55,475 nt of DNA from the NCBI GenBank assembly GCA_009697105.1, contig SIAQ01000020.1:1-55475 (forward strand). The letters run 5' to 3'. The stretch comes from Gemmataceae bacterium. GTDB taxonomy: Bacteria > Planctomycetota > Planctomycetia > Gemmatales > Gemmataceae. Positions within the stretch are counted from its first letter, which is position 1. Each line of letters begins with the position of its first letter. Of this stretch, positions 42,228-50,566 are shown piece after piece. Below the pieces are notes generated by a model that had not been told where the DNA came from, made no database searches, and saw only the letters and a list, made by a program, of their open reading frames with translations. The position numbers and the translations under genes are program-made.

Positions 42228-42910
42228 ACCCGGATCCCGATTTGACTTACAAGCCAGGCCCCACCCCGAGCACGCTACGCGCAGCCGATGGCCGCATCCT
42301 GACGCCGCCAAATGGCTGGATACTCCTGGTACCCGGCGATCCGGCGTTGACACGTCGAGTCAAGACGGCCGGAGATCACTGGGTCGTGCAAGAAAAAAGG
42401 GGCCGCAAGATTTTTTCGCGCGGCGTGTGGGCGCCGGCTACCGTGATTGAACGCATTCGCGCCGAACTGGAGATTGAACGAGCGGCCGAGGGATTTGCGA
42501 AACGGAAAGCGTCCGATGCCCGTCGGCGCGACAAGGCCCAGGCGGAATATGTCGAAGATTTTCTTGGCGCAGTGGTTGCGTTTCTAGCGTTTCACCCGAA
42601 CCATGTGGAGCTTGCCGATCGAATGGCCCGGGCGGTGACCGATCATGCAACGCCAATCGGCAGCGGCACGGTAGCACGCACCACGAGAATCCCCGTCGCG
42701 CAGCGTGCCGAGGCCGCCGTCATCGCCTGGATGCGTCACCAAACGACCGGGTATGACGGCATGGCGATACCGCGAATCAAAGGAAAACGCCGTGAGATTC
42801 GTCGGTTGCTGGCCACACGATCGCAGAACTTACTGACGCACTATCGCCGAGGCGATACAATCGGCGAGAATTGCCCATTAGAGCAGGCGCTGGCCAAAAG
42901 CCGTAGTTAG
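42224..42910 (+). CDS. DUF2293 domain-containing protein
   Basis: 228 residues from GTG 42224, which overlaps the stop of the Cys-rich gene and has AAGGAAA upstream. N-terminal part: PNGWILLVPGDPALTRRVK, HWVVQEKRGRKIFSRGVWAP. The C-terminal half carries the DUF2293-like pattern: VAQRAEAAVIAWMRHQTTGY, then AIPRIKGKRREIRRLLA and an end with ALAKSRS. No enzyme motif. DUF2293 proteins are small, basic and of unknown role; nucleic-acid binding is plausible. Confidence 0.8.
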   Translation: MNPDPDLTYKPGPTPSTLRAADGRILTPPNGWILLVPGDPALTRRVKTAGDHWVVQEKRGRKIFSRGVWAPATVIERIRAELEIERAAEGFAKRKASDARRRDKAQAEYVEDFLGAVVAFLAFHPNHVELADRMARAVTDHATPIGSGTVARTTRIPVAQRAEAAVIAWMRHQTTGYDGMAIPRIKGKRREIRRLLATRSQNLLTHYRRGDTIGENCPLEQALAKSRS

Positions 42911-43325
42911 GCCAATATTACGCAGAGAGACTTGCTGCATTGTGGCGAGACTCGCCGCAAGGAGAAAAAAAAACGACAACCTTGCTCTTTATTCCTTAAA
43001 TGGGTCTAGCCTGTTCACAATAATAAAGTACAATGAAGTTGTACCTCTACATTCGTGGTGCCTTCCTCTTCCTCAAAATCATTTTTTCGGATCTGGCAGT
43101 CATCAAGCGTGCGGAGAAGGACTACAGGTTGTCCTCGTGTGCATGGTGATGTTGCTGTTGGCCGCATTTCCTTTCACAACCGAGTGTGATTTTTCGGATT
43201 GAGTGGTATCGTTTTGCGTGCGTTCTTTGGCAGCCCTGCCGTTGAAACCACATCCAACCGTTATAATCAATCAGCCAGTGGTACGTTCACGGCGGGCAAG
43301 GTCAGGGCGACCCTCGGAAAGAATC
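42911..43325. other. Intergenic region with candidate promoter and a short palindrome
   Basis: No supported gene. GTACAA-TGAAG-TTGTAC (43028-43044) is a perfect short inverted repeat. TTGAAA (43242-43247) and TATAAT (43262-43267) flank a 14-base spacer, short for a promoter, about 60 bases before the next ATG. An 86-residue frame here ends in a hydrophobic stretch but has no ribosome site and an unnatural composition. Confidence 0.4.
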
Positions 43326-43604
43326 ATGCAAGCGAAATCGCAAACTGAAAATGACGCTGACGGCGAAAAACGCGTGGACCTGCAACTAAGCACGACTATC
43401 GGGGAGCAGGTGTTGCATACCCTCGGAAAGCCGGTTGGTTTTCATCGAATTCAAGTGCGAAGATTGTGGGGCGATCGCTTCCGTGTTAATGTGTTCATAG
43501 GTGCAGACGCAGCGTCGGTGATCATCGCTCATAGTTTTTTTCTCGTTGCCGACGAGGCAGGTAAAATCACGGCGGTGACCCCGAAGATCACGAAACGATA
43601 TTAA
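43326..43604 (+). CDS. Small conserved-looking protein of unknown function
   Basis: 92 residues from ATG 43326 (GGAAAG upstream); upstream frame rejected. GEQVLHTLGKPVGFHRIQVR, then WGDRFRVNVFIGADAASVII and FFLVADEAGKI. Reads like a compact alpha/beta protein. Starts a run of short same-strand genes (43326-44324) that may be one transcript ending at the RRM gene. Confidence 0.7.
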   Translation: MQAKSQTENDADGEKRVDLQLSTTIGEQVLHTLGKPVGFHRIQVRRLWGDRFRVNVFIGADAASVIIAHSFFLVADEAGKITAVTPKITKRY

Positions 43605-43630
43605 CATGTCGGACGGCCAAAGGAGCCATC

Positions 43631-43942
43631 GTGGAACTCAACGTGGAAATCGAAAACATCGAAGAGATGCGCCGCCAGGAAGGCATTGACGACGACGAAC
43701 TTCGCATGGAAATACGCGAGCTTAAAGCAGGCGATTTCGTCCGCCTGACTTTTATGACGACTACAAAATCGTTTGAGACGGTACTGGTGCGTATCACCAG
43801 CATCCGCGGGTCTGCCTTTCGCGGCAAACTCGTCAAACGGCCGAATTCGCCCGGTTTGAGAAGACTGGGGGCAGGTGCTGCTATCACCTTCACCACCGCC
43901 CACATTCACTCTTTGCTCAAACGGCATGAAGTAAATGCGTAG
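43631..43942 (+). CDS. Small conserved-looking protein of unknown function
   Basis: 103 residues from GTG 43631 with AGGAG upstream. An acidic N-terminal helix (EIENIEEMRRQEGIDDDEL) precedes a beta-rich core: KAGDFVRLTFMTTT, VLVRITSIRGSAFRGKLV and a final FTTAHIHSLL. This resembles small SH3-like or OB-like barrels, but no family can be named. It is 26 bases after the preceding gene and 37 bases before the RRM gene. Confidence 0.7.
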   Translation: MELNVEIENIEEMRRQEGIDDDELRMEIRELKAGDFVRLTFMTTTKSFETVLVRITSIRGSAFRGKLVKRPNSPGLRRLGAGAAITFTTAHIHSLLKRHEVNA

Positions 43943-43979
43943 TGTGTTCTACGTGTTTTTTTTTCTTAGGAGTTGGTAA

Positions 43980-44324
43980 ATGGGTAAGAAACTGTACGTC
44001 GGAAACTTGACTTACGACGTGTCCGACAGCGACCTCTCGGCGATGTTCGCCCCGCACGGGACCGTATCATCCGCTCAGGTCATCATGGACCGCGACACCG
44101 GTCGCTCCAAAGGCTTCGGCTTTGTGGAAATGGGCTCCGACAAGGAAGCTCAAACGGCCATCACGTCCCTCAACGGCAAGGAAGTCAACGGTCGCGCTCT
44201 GACCGTCAATGAAGCCAGGCCCAAGACCGAAGGCGGCGGTCGTGGTGGTTCTGGTGGTGGCGGCGGCGGTCGCGGCTTCGGTGGTGGTGGTGGTGGTGGT
44301 GGTGGTGGTGGTCGACGCTACTAA
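43980..44324 (+). CDS. RRM-type glycine-rich RNA-binding protein
   Basis: 114 residues; AGGAGTTGGTAA ahead of ATG 43980. One RRM: RNP2 is LYVGNL at 5-10 and RNP1 KGFGFVEM at about 44-51. The tail (from about 80) is Gly-rich, RGG-like, ending in 11 GGT codons. This is the bacterial glycine-rich RRM family, often induced by cold or stress, binding single-stranded RNA. Followed by a strong hairpin and rpsU. Confidence 0.95.
   Translation: MGKKLYVGNLTYDVSDSDLSAMFAPHGTVSSAQVIMDRDTGRSKGFGFVEMGSDKEAQTAITSLNGKEVNGRALTVNEARPKTEGGGRGGSGGGGGGRGFGGGGGGGGGGGRRY
44280..44312 (+). repeat. (GGT)11 microsatellite in the RRM gene
   Basis: Eleven perfect GGT units encode a run of glycines just before RRY at the end. 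Slippage here would change glycine number without frameshift. Confidence 0.9.
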
Positions 44325-44461
44325 CCGACGCGAGTGGCGAGCAACACAGGTAAACCTGGGTTGCTTTTCCTCATCGCATCGTTAGATTCCACTGCAGTCC
44401 CTACACTGCCAAACGGCATCGGTGGATTGAACCTCATCGGTTGCCTATCGTAAATCATTCA

Positions 44462-44500
44462 AGCGTGCTCGCTCGCTCCAGCTAAGCAAGCGAGCACGCT
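44462..44500. terminator. Strong hairpin between RRM gene and rpsU
   Basis: Perfect 12-base arms AGCGTGCTCGCT and AGCGAGCACGCT around a 15-base loop, followed by CGTTCTGTG, with a weak T content. Probably terminates the RRM transcript or shapes the rpsU leader. Confidence 0.6.
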
Positions 44501-44556
44501 CGTTCTGTGCATGATGCGCAGAATCTCGTTCCCGAAACCGCCCACAAGGAGATTGC

Positions 44557-44772
44557 ATGTCCCTACGAATGCGTGTTCACGACCGCGAACCGATCGGCGC
44601 AGCTCTACGCCGTTTCAAAAAGCTGCTCGAACGAAGCGGACTGACCAAAGAACTGCGCAAGCACAAATACTATGAAAAACCGTGCGAGGAACGCCGGCGT
44701 GACGAACTGCGAAAGAAAAACAACATCCGCAAGGGCAAGACCAAAACGAAACCAAGCTCGTCCTACTGGTGA
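44557..44772 (+). CDS. rpsU: Small ribosomal subunit protein bS21
   Basis: 71 residues, AAGGAG at good spacing before ATG 44557. RVHDREPIGAALRRFKKLLE and GLTKELRKHKYYEKP are the classic bS21 start, followed by a very basic tail (RRRDELRKKNNIRKGKTK). Located just downstream of the RNA-binding protein gene. Confidence 0.95.
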   Translation: MSLRMRVHDREPIGAALRRFKKLLERSGLTKELRKHKYYEKPCEERRRDELRKKNNIRKGKTKTKPSSSYW

Positions 44773-44812
44773 GGTGTTTGTCTCGGCTTGGCGATAACTT
44801 GCTGAGCGCAGC

Positions 44813-45127
44813 ATGGCAATCCCCTTCACCCCCGTGAGGCATACGATTTCGATGGCCGCCAAAGCAAAAGCCGCTCCCAAAATGGTCCCTGCCAAGCCGG
44901 TCTCGTCGTCTGCACCCGGCCAACCACTAACGATGGAAGAACGACTGCATCGCATCGCGGCCTTGGGCAAGCGCATCGAAAGCTACATCCAATTCATGTG
45001 CCAAGTTCCCGCTCTGTCAGGCAATTCCCCCGAAGTCCAAGGTCGCGCTGTCACTGCTTTTTACAACCAACTCGTCCTCGTGGAAGGCCAACTCGCTCAC
45101 ATCCATGACGAACTGCGGCTCGAGTAA
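44813..45127 (+). CDS. Small protein of unknown function
   Basis: 104 residues from ATG 44813; ATG 44852, preceded by GAGG, is the alternative. N-terminal 40 residues are Ala/Pro/Lys-rich and disordered-looking. The remainder (TMEERLHRIAALGKRIESYI, NQLVLVEGQLAHIHDELRLE) is helical. The second part might pack as a helical hairpin. Unknown. Confidence 0.6.
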   Translation: MAIPFTPVRHTISMAAKAKAAPKMVPAKPVSSSAPGQPLTMEERLHRIAALGKRIESYIQFMCQVPALSGNSPEVQGRAVTAFYNQLVLVEGQLAHIHDELRLE

Positions 45128-45274
45128 TGCCCGGCAATGCGGTCTGACCCCGTGCCATGAATCGATCTCACCGAATTTTGGCTATCTTTCCAATTCCTGC
45201 ATTCGCTCTTTCTCCTATATTCAGGTTCCGCTCGCGGCTAGGTCCCCGCGCCGGTCTGAGCTGACGCATTGCCC

Positions 45275-45299
45275 GAGCCTAAGCGTTAGCGAAGGGCCA
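45275..45299. repeat. Orphan family D half-element
   Basis: GAGCCTAAGCGTTAGCGAAG with GGCC matches one arm of the 3077 palindrome, but no complementary arm follows. It lies in the 233-base stretch between 45127 and the PII-like gene, which holds nothing else I can support. Confidence 0.55.
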
Positions 45300-45360
45300 G
45301 GCGGTGCACTACTCTGTAGAATCAACACAGGATGCCTTTCTCCTTTCTCGGATTTCGGTC

Positions 45361-45675
45361 ATGAAGCAAATTACTCTAGTCGTGCGGCCGATCACTGCGG
45401 AAGCAGTGCTAAAGACCGTCGGCGAACTTGATGTCAATGCAGTCATGGTGCAAGAAGCGAAGGGGTACAGCCGCCAAAAGGGGTATCTTGAGCGTTACAA
45501 AGGTAGCGAATACTCAATGGCGTTCTTGCCGAAGGTCGAGATCAGCGTCTGGGTCAACGATTCACGGGTACAGGAAGTTGCAGACAAAATCATTAAAGTC
45601 GCACGCACGGGCCGCATCGGCGATGGAAAGATATTTGTGGTCGATGTCGGTTGGCCGGGCGCGATGGAATTCTGA
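45361..45675 (+). CDS. PII-like signalling protein (GlnB/GlnK superfamily)
   Basis: 104 residues from ATG 45361. PII proteins are trimeric sensors of ATP/2-oxoglutarate. KQITLVVRPITAEAVLKTVG is the normal beta-1 and helix-1 region, and T-loop Tyr51 lies in RYKGSEYSMAFLPK, aligned with the uridylylation site. The C-terminal ARTGRIGDGKIFVVDV matches the B/C-loop. The T-loop is similar in length to GlnB but SRQKGYLERY replaces the GxxxxxxGHTE block. The C terminus is short. There is no amtB or glnA neighbour, so the partner is unknown. Confidence 0.85.
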   Translation: MKQITLVVRPITAEAVLKTVGELDVNAVMVQEAKGYSRQKGYLERYKGSEYSMAFLPKVEISVWVNDSRVQEVADKIIKVARTGRIGDGKIFVVDVGWPGAMEF

Positions 45676-45695
45676 CGAGATCGGGTCGATCGGCG

Positions 45696-46604
45696 TCACT
45701 CAGGTATCTGCTTTTGCAGCGCTACGACGTGTAAGGCCGCCGGTTCGATGACGATTTCCAATTCGCGCACGTTATTTTCCGGCAGGCAGAACAGTTCGCC
45801 ATCAGCATGCGCGATTATCGGCTTCTCGGACTGCAACACGATGCGCCGGCATTTCCCTTGACGTAGCTTCGGATACGATGCGGGCGGCCCGAACAACGCC
45901 AGCCGAGGCAAGAATTGCAGAATCTGCCAGCGCGTCAAATCCGCGGCATGGACGTAGTCGAACCAGCCGTCGTCAATCAACGCATGCGGTGCGAGCGTGA
46001 AACCGCCTTCGCGCTTGCCAAGAAGGGCGCTGAACATTAACGTCGGCACGGTTTGGGCGGGTTCGTCGTCAATGCGGACCGACACCGGCGGATATTCGTA
46101 ATGGTACACGAGCGACCGAATCGCCGCCAAGCCGTACAGGAAGACACCCTGAAGGCGACGGATTTTGCGCGATTCCCAGGTCACTCGGCCATTGAATCCC
46201 GTGCCGAGACAGCAGCCAAAATAGACCCGTTTGCCGTCGGGCAGATTCACGCAACCGACATCGACGTGTCGCGGCGCCGGCGGATTTTTCGGATCGAGAC
46301 CGAGGCTGAAGGCGTAGTCGTTGGCGGAGCCGATCGGGATGATGCTAAAGGCGACATCGGGATTGCGAACGCTCATAAGCCCATTGAGCACTTCATGGGC
46401 TGTGCCATCACCCCCGGCGGCGGCGACAACGGGGATGCCCTCACGGGCCGCCGATTCCGCCAGTTCGACGGCATGGCCAGGATGCGTTGTGGGCCGAAAC
46501 GCAACCTCAGCGCCCCAAGTTTGGCGAATTTGCTCGAGCCTCTGACGACCGCGATGCTTGCCGGCCGTCGGATTGAAGATGACACACAATTCAGGCCGGG
46601 CCAT
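45696..46604 (-). CDS. Diacylglycerol kinase / sphingosine kinase-like lipid kinase
   Basis: 302 residues. NPTAGKHRGRQRLEQIR and VVAAAGGDGTAHEVLNGLM (GGDGT nucleotide-binding motif) mark the DAGK catalytic domain, followed by FSIIPIGSANDYAFSLGL. The C-terminal beta-sandwich carries GKREGGFTLAPHALIDDGWF, typical of YegS/DgkB. Probably phosphorylates diacylglycerol or a related lipid, linking to phosphatidic acid made by PlsC, though the genes are far apart. Confidence 0.9.
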   Translation of the reverse strand: MARPELCVIFNPTAGKHRGRQRLEQIRQTWGAEVAFRPTTHPGHAVELAESAAREGIPVVAAAGGDGTAHEVLNGLMSVRNPDVAFSIIPIGSANDYAFSLGLDPKNPPAPRHVDVGCVNLPDGKRVYFGCCLGTGFNGRVTWESRKIRRLQGVFLYGLAAIRSLVYHYEYPPVSVRIDDEPAQTVPTLMFSALLGKREGGFTLAPHALIDDGWFDYVHAADLTRWQILQFLPRLALFGPPASYPKLRQGKCRRIVLQSEKPIIAHADGELFCLPENNVRELEIVIEPAALHVVALQKQIPE

Positions 46605-46645
46605 GCGAACCTCGCGATGTTTTCGGGGTGTCTGTATTGTATCGT

Positions 46646-46709
46646 AGTCAGGGATCAGGAGTCATCGGTCGGTTTCAAGTTGGGCTACCGACTCCTGATC
46701 CCTGACTCC
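46646..46709. repeat. Palindrome with AGTCAGGGATCAGGAGTC arms
   Basis: The two 18-base arms are perfect complements around a loop of about 28 bases. Lies between the divergent lipid kinase and truB genes. Not seen elsewhere in this window. Confidence 0.85.
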
Positions 46710-46728
46710 TCCTCGGAGGATTGCTGCG

Positions 46729-47592
46729 TTGAACGGACTTCTGGTACTCGATAAACCCACGGGCATTACCTCGCGCACGGCAGTGGACCGCGCTCAAAAA
46801 TGGTTCCCTCGCGACACTCGCATCGGGCATGCCGGTACGCTTGATCCGCTCGCGACTGGCGTTTTGGTGCTTTGCATCGGCTCGGCGACACGGCTCATGG
46901 AATACGTTCAGCGGATGCCGAAAACGTATCGCGCCGGCATCCTGCTCGGCGCGACTTCCGATACCGACGATGCCGATGGCGTCATCACACCCAATGCAAA
47001 TCCCTGCCCACCAGATCGTAGTATGATCGAACAGGCGCTCAGTGCGTTTGTCGGCGAAATTCAGCAGGTGCCGCCGGCCTACTCCGCGGCCCATGTCGGC
47101 GGTCGGCGTGCATACGCCCTCGCCCGCAAAGGCCACGAGTTCGAGATACAGCCACGCCTGGTGACTGTGCATCAGATCGACATCGAACGATACGAGTTCC
47201 TGCAACTGGACATCGTCGTGCACTGTGGCAAGGGCACGTACATCCGTTCCATCGCCCGCGATCTCGGCGTGGCGCTCGGCTGCGGCGGATTGATCGCATC
47301 GCTCCGTCGAACCGCAATAGGCAAGTTCACCGAAGCGGAGGCATTGGCTATCGACACGCCAGCAGACACGGCGATCCAACGCCTGCTGCCGGCCTGGCAC
47401 GCGGTGCAGGATACGCCGCCGATCGTGCTATCCGCTGACGACACGCGAAAACTGCGAATGGGGCAGACCATCGCAAATCCGTATGGCTGCACCGCGGAGT
47501 GTGCAGTCGTTGACGATGCCGGCGAATTCGTCGCGCTCGTGACGCCGGTCGAGGGGCGATTGCAACCCGCGAAGGTGTTCGGCGTTGGCTGA
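46729..47592 (+). CDS. truB: tRNA pseudouridine(55) synthase
   Basis: 287 residues from TTG 46729, with GGAGG at a spacing of about 8; the unusual TTG start is supported because MNGLLVLDKPTGITS is the normal TruB start. Catalytic block RIGHAGTLDPLATGVL with Asp39. Then YRAGILLGATSDTDDADG, PPAYSAAHVGGRRAY and CGKGTYIRSIARDLG. Makes pseudouridine 55 in the T-arm of tRNA. C-terminal PUA-like region is present. Confidence 0.95.
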   Translation: MNGLLVLDKPTGITSRTAVDRAQKWFPRDTRIGHAGTLDPLATGVLVLCIGSATRLMEYVQRMPKTYRAGILLGATSDTDDADGVITPNANPCPPDRSMIEQALSAFVGEIQQVPPAYSAAHVGGRRAYALARKGHEFEIQPRLVTVHQIDIERYEFLQLDIVVHCGKGTYIRSIARDLGVALGCGGLIASLRRTAIGKFTEAEALAIDTPADTAIQRLLPAWHAVQDTPPIVLSADDTRKLRMGQTIANPYGCTAECAVVDDAGEFVALVTPVEGRLQPAKVFGVG

Positions 47593-47603
47593 TCATTCGC
47601 GAA

Positions 47604-48698
47604 TCACAACCAACCCGTCGCGTATAGCACGGCAATGAAAAACGCGATCGGTACAATCGGCAACGTCAGCAGCGCGAGCCGACGAATGGCCGAGGTTGCG
47701 TGATGCCGATGCACATGCAACAGGTACGCCGCCAAGAACCCGCCGACAGCGCCGCCGAAATGTCCCTGCCAGCTGACACTCGGCAGGAAATTGATGGCGA
47801 TGAGCAGGATAGTATTTATTCTCAGCGAACGAGACCAGGCTTCAACGAGGTTATCTGGCAGATACCGATAGTTCATCGAGAACCACACGATCATCGACAC
47901 GAAGATGCCGTACATGCACCCCGACGCTCCAGCCGTGATTGGCATTTGCCCGTAATCGGACGTTTGGGCGATGGTAATCAGAAGAACTGCACATCCGCTG
48001 ACGATGCCTGATATGGCGTAGATGGCGACGAATCGCCAAGTCCCCCAGATTGTTTCGACTATTCGACCAAGCGTGTTGAGGAAGTAGAGATTCATGAAGA
48101 GGTGCAAGCCGCCGATGTGCAAGAATGTAAAGAGCACAATGCGTTCAAGCTGAGGCCGAGCCGGACCGCCTTCGCGCACCACCAAAGCAGGGTGCAAGGC
48201 TCCGAGATCGATTAGCACGCGGTTGGATTTTCTGCCATTTCCCAACAGATAATCGTCGATCGACAGGTCGTAGTAGAGGGCGTAGACGGCGCCAACGAAG
48301 AAATAGGCGAGGATCAGTGCGAACAGCACGCGCATGGCCGGCGCGCGGTGCGGGGCGAGCAGGGACTGCCGTATCGCTTCGCTTCGACCGGAGTCGTCAT
48401 CGTCAACGTCATCGCGATTGGATTGTGCGTCCGCGGTTGGCGCCACCCTGCCCTTCGGGACGCGTCCTTCCTTTAGCGCAGCGAGCCCGTATTCGGTGAG
48501 CACTACTCCCTGACCAATATCAGGCATCCATTCCGTGAGGTTTACCAATCCTCGGCCACGCAACTCATCCAGTCCAGCGTCGACCTGGCCTCGCTCCAGC
48601 TTTTGTTCCTCGGCGTATTGCCTCGGAACCAACGGCTTTGGCGTCAGCGATTCACACGCTTTCAGCAACGTGAGCAAGAAATCATCGGAAATCGGCAT
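47604..48698 (-). CDS. Rhomboid intramembrane serine protease with N-terminal soluble domain
   Basis: 364 residues from ATG 48698; a longer open frame is rejected. Residues 1-80 look like a winged-helix-like domain (LVPRQYAEEQKLERGQVDAG, GRGLVNLTEWMPD), followed by an acidic linker. From about 120 on there are about seven membrane helices: HLFMNLYFLNTLGR (near 199-212), catalytic Ser259 in GASG, and His313 in GHFGGAVGG. So it is a full active rhomboid. The added N-terminal domain may sense or bind a partner. Divergent from the HAD gene, with 144 bases between starts. Confidence 0.92.
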   Translation of the reverse strand: MPISDDFLLTLLKACESLTPKPLVPRQYAEEQKLERGQVDAGLDELRGRGLVNLTEWMPDIGQGVVLTEYGLAALKEGRVPKGRVAPTADAQSNRDDVDDDDSGRSEAIRQSLLAPHRAPAMRVLFALILAYFFVGAVYALYYDLSIDDYLLGNGRKSNRVLIDLGALHPALVVREGGPARPQLERIVLFTFLHIGGLHLFMNLYFLNTLGRIVETIWGTWRFVAIYAISGIVSGCAVLLITIAQTSDYGQMPITAGASGCMYGIFVSMIVWFSMNYRYLPDNLVEAWSRSLRINTILLIAINFLPSVSWQGHFGGAVGGFLAAYLLHVHRHHATSAIRRLALLTLPIVPIAFFIAVLYATGWL

Positions 48699-48842
48699 GG
48701 CGCTCACTTCTTGGCGACAGGTTGGATCCATTGGCACAGTCCAGCGTGGATTTCTTCTCGCGGGTCTTCCCATGTGCCCAGATTGGGAGGTTGATAAGAT
48801 AGACGAAGGGTCCGACCAACGCAACAGGAAAGCGAATGCGAA

Positions 48843-49502
48843 ATGGCGAAAACTTTGGCGATGTGCCGGGCGGTTGTGTTTGATTTCGACGGAACCTTGG
48901 CCGACAGCTTCGACGCGATCGCCTGCAGTGTGAACCATGTACGTGCCCTGCGCGGCTTGCCGGCTTTGTCCGTGGCCGAAGTGAAAGGCCACGTCGGCCA
49001 TGGGCCGGAGTATCTGCTGGAACACACGATTCCCGGCTGCCGCCTATCCGACGATTTGCCGGCGTATCGCGTGCATCACCCGACGGTGATGGGACCGATG
49101 ACGCGATTGCTGCCCGGCGCCGCAGAGTTACTCATCGCGATTAAGCACGCCCAGAAGCGCATCGGCTTGTGCAGCAACAAGCCGCGCATCTTCTCGCAAG
49201 AGCTGCTCGTGCATCTGCGGATCGCCGAGTTGTTTGATGTCGTGCTCGGCCCGGAGGACGTGAGCATGCCAAAGCCATCGCCGGAGATGCTGCTGCGAGC
49301 GATGGAGCGGATGTCACTGCCGCGCGACGAGGTGCTATACGTGGGCGACACGACAGTCGATATTCAGACCGCACGCTCAGCAGGCGTAACGGTCTGGGTA
49401 CTGCCGACCGGCTCGGAGCCTCGCCATGTGTTGGAGCAGGCAAGGCCGGATCGTTTGCTTGAGAACCTACACGACATGCGAATGGAACTGACGGATTCGT
49501 GA
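48843..49502 (+). CDS. HAD-family phosphatase, phosphoglycolate phosphatase-like
   Basis: 219 residues; ATG 48843. Motif I FDFDGTLADSFD (nucleophile Asp), motif II LCSNKP, motif III MPKPSPEMLL and motif IV YVGDTTVDIQTARSAG. The cap is of the helical C1 type. Class and length fit phosphoglycolate phosphatase (Gph) or a close relative, but HAD substrates cannot be read from sequence alone. Confidence 0.88.
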   Translation: MAKTLAMCRAVVFDFDGTLADSFDAIACSVNHVRALRGLPALSVAEVKGHVGHGPEYLLEHTIPGCRLSDDLPAYRVHHPTVMGPMTRLLPGAAELLIAIKHAQKRIGLCSNKPRIFSQELLVHLRIAELFDVVLGPEDVSMPKPSPEMLLRAMERMSLPRDEVLYVGDTTVDIQTARSAGVTVWVLPTGSEPRHVLEQARPDRLLENLHDMRMELTDS

Positions 49503-49547
49503 TGAACTTTCGGCTATGGATCTGTTTATTTTCAAGAAGCAGTCGTC

Positions 49548-50495
49548 ATGATTACCGAAATCGATCCCTGTGTGGACTACGCGTTCAAACGAATATTCGG
49601 CGTTGAGCGCACGCTGCCGGTGTTGACGGATTTCGTTCGGGCCGTGCTAAAAACGGGAAACCAATCGGTTGCCGATTTGGTTCTGCTCAACCCATTCAAC
49701 GACAAGGACTTCGCCGACGATAAATTGTCAATATTCGATATCAAGGCTCGGGATCTAACGGGAAGGCTTTTGAACATTGAGATGCAGTTGTTCGGCTTCC
49801 ATGTCCTGCTACAGCGGATATTATACTATTGGGCGGGGTTGCATGCCTCGCAGTTGAGGAAAGGCGATGAATACGAAAAATTGCGACAAACGATTTCGGT
49901 GGCCATCGTGAACAGCACGATATTTCCGGAGGTGAGCGACCATCATCATCTTTTCCAGGTACGCAGCGCAAAGCATCCCGCACTCGTGTTCTGCCCGGAC
50001 CTGTCGATTTACGTGATCGAATTGCCGAAATTCAAACGGACGGTCGATGAGTTGCGCGATTCACTCGATGTATGGTGCTACTTTTTGAAGCACGGCAAAG
50101 ATCTCGACAAGGATGCATTGCCCGAGGTGCTGAATACGCCATTTGTTTTTCAAGCTTTGGAGGAATTGGAAATGTTATCGCGAAATGACATTGAACGCGA
50201 ACGATACCAAGCCCGCTTGAAGTGGGAACGCGATCAGACCTGCTTCATCAGAGAAGCACGCGACCAGGCCCTGGCGCAGGGTCTCTCACAGGGTCTCTCA
50301 CAGGGTCTCTCACAGGGTCTCTCGCAGGGTCTCTCACAGGGTCTCTCACAGGGCAAGTTGATTGCTCGAATTCAAATGTTGCAAGAAACCCTCGGCGTAC
50401 TTATTTCGCCGGACGAGGCGCTGATTGGGTCTACTCCCGACGAGCTTCGTCTACGTATCGTGGCATTGGAACAGCAACGCCAGGCACATCGATAA
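49548..50495 (+). CDS. Rpn family PD-(D/E)XK nuclease-like protein (transposase_31 type)
   Basis: 315 residues. DYAFKRIFG at the start, Asp64 in SIFDIKA and Glu78-x-Gln80 in LLNIEMQ form the PD-(D/E)XK active site, intact. Rpn-family proteins promote RecA-independent recombination in E. coli and often spread as single genes. Near the C terminus, residues about 244-268 are six GLSQ units encoded by 12-base tandem repeats. They bridge two helical parts. ATG 49548 follows AAGAAGCAG. Confidence 0.88.
   Translation: MITEIDPCVDYAFKRIFGVERTLPVLTDFVRAVLKTGNQSVADLVLLNPFNDKDFADDKLSIFDIKARDLTGRLLNIEMQLFGFHVLLQRILYYWAGLHASQLRKGDEYEKLRQTISVAIVNSTIFPEVSDHHHLFQVRSAKHPALVFCPDLSIYVIELPKFKRTVDELRDSLDVWCYFLKHGKDLDKDALPEVLNTPFVFQALEELEMLSRNDIERERYQARLKWERDQTCFIREARDQALAQGLSQGLSQGLSQGLSQGLSQGLSQGKLIARIQMLQETLGVLISPDEALIGSTPDELRLRIVALEQQRQAHR
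50277..50348 (+). repeat. Six tandem 12-base repeats in the Rpn-like gene
   Basis: CAGGGTCTCTCA is repeated six times with a single A-to-G change in the fourth unit. Each unit adds four residues (QGLS), so unit loss or gain keeps the frame. Confidence 0.95.
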
Positions 50496-50566
50496 TCATT
50501 GCGTGGATACCCAGTCCGCCACATGGAATCCTGTAAGGCATATTCATCGGCAATGAGGGGAAAAAA

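Noticed and set aside
42942-43202. Possible 86-residue protein
   Set aside because: No ribosome site, unnatural composition, and it overlaps candidate regulatory palindromes.
50277-50348. CRISPR-like tandem repeats
   Set aside because: Units of 12 bases are directly adjacent with no spacers and stay in a coding frame; no cas genes are present.
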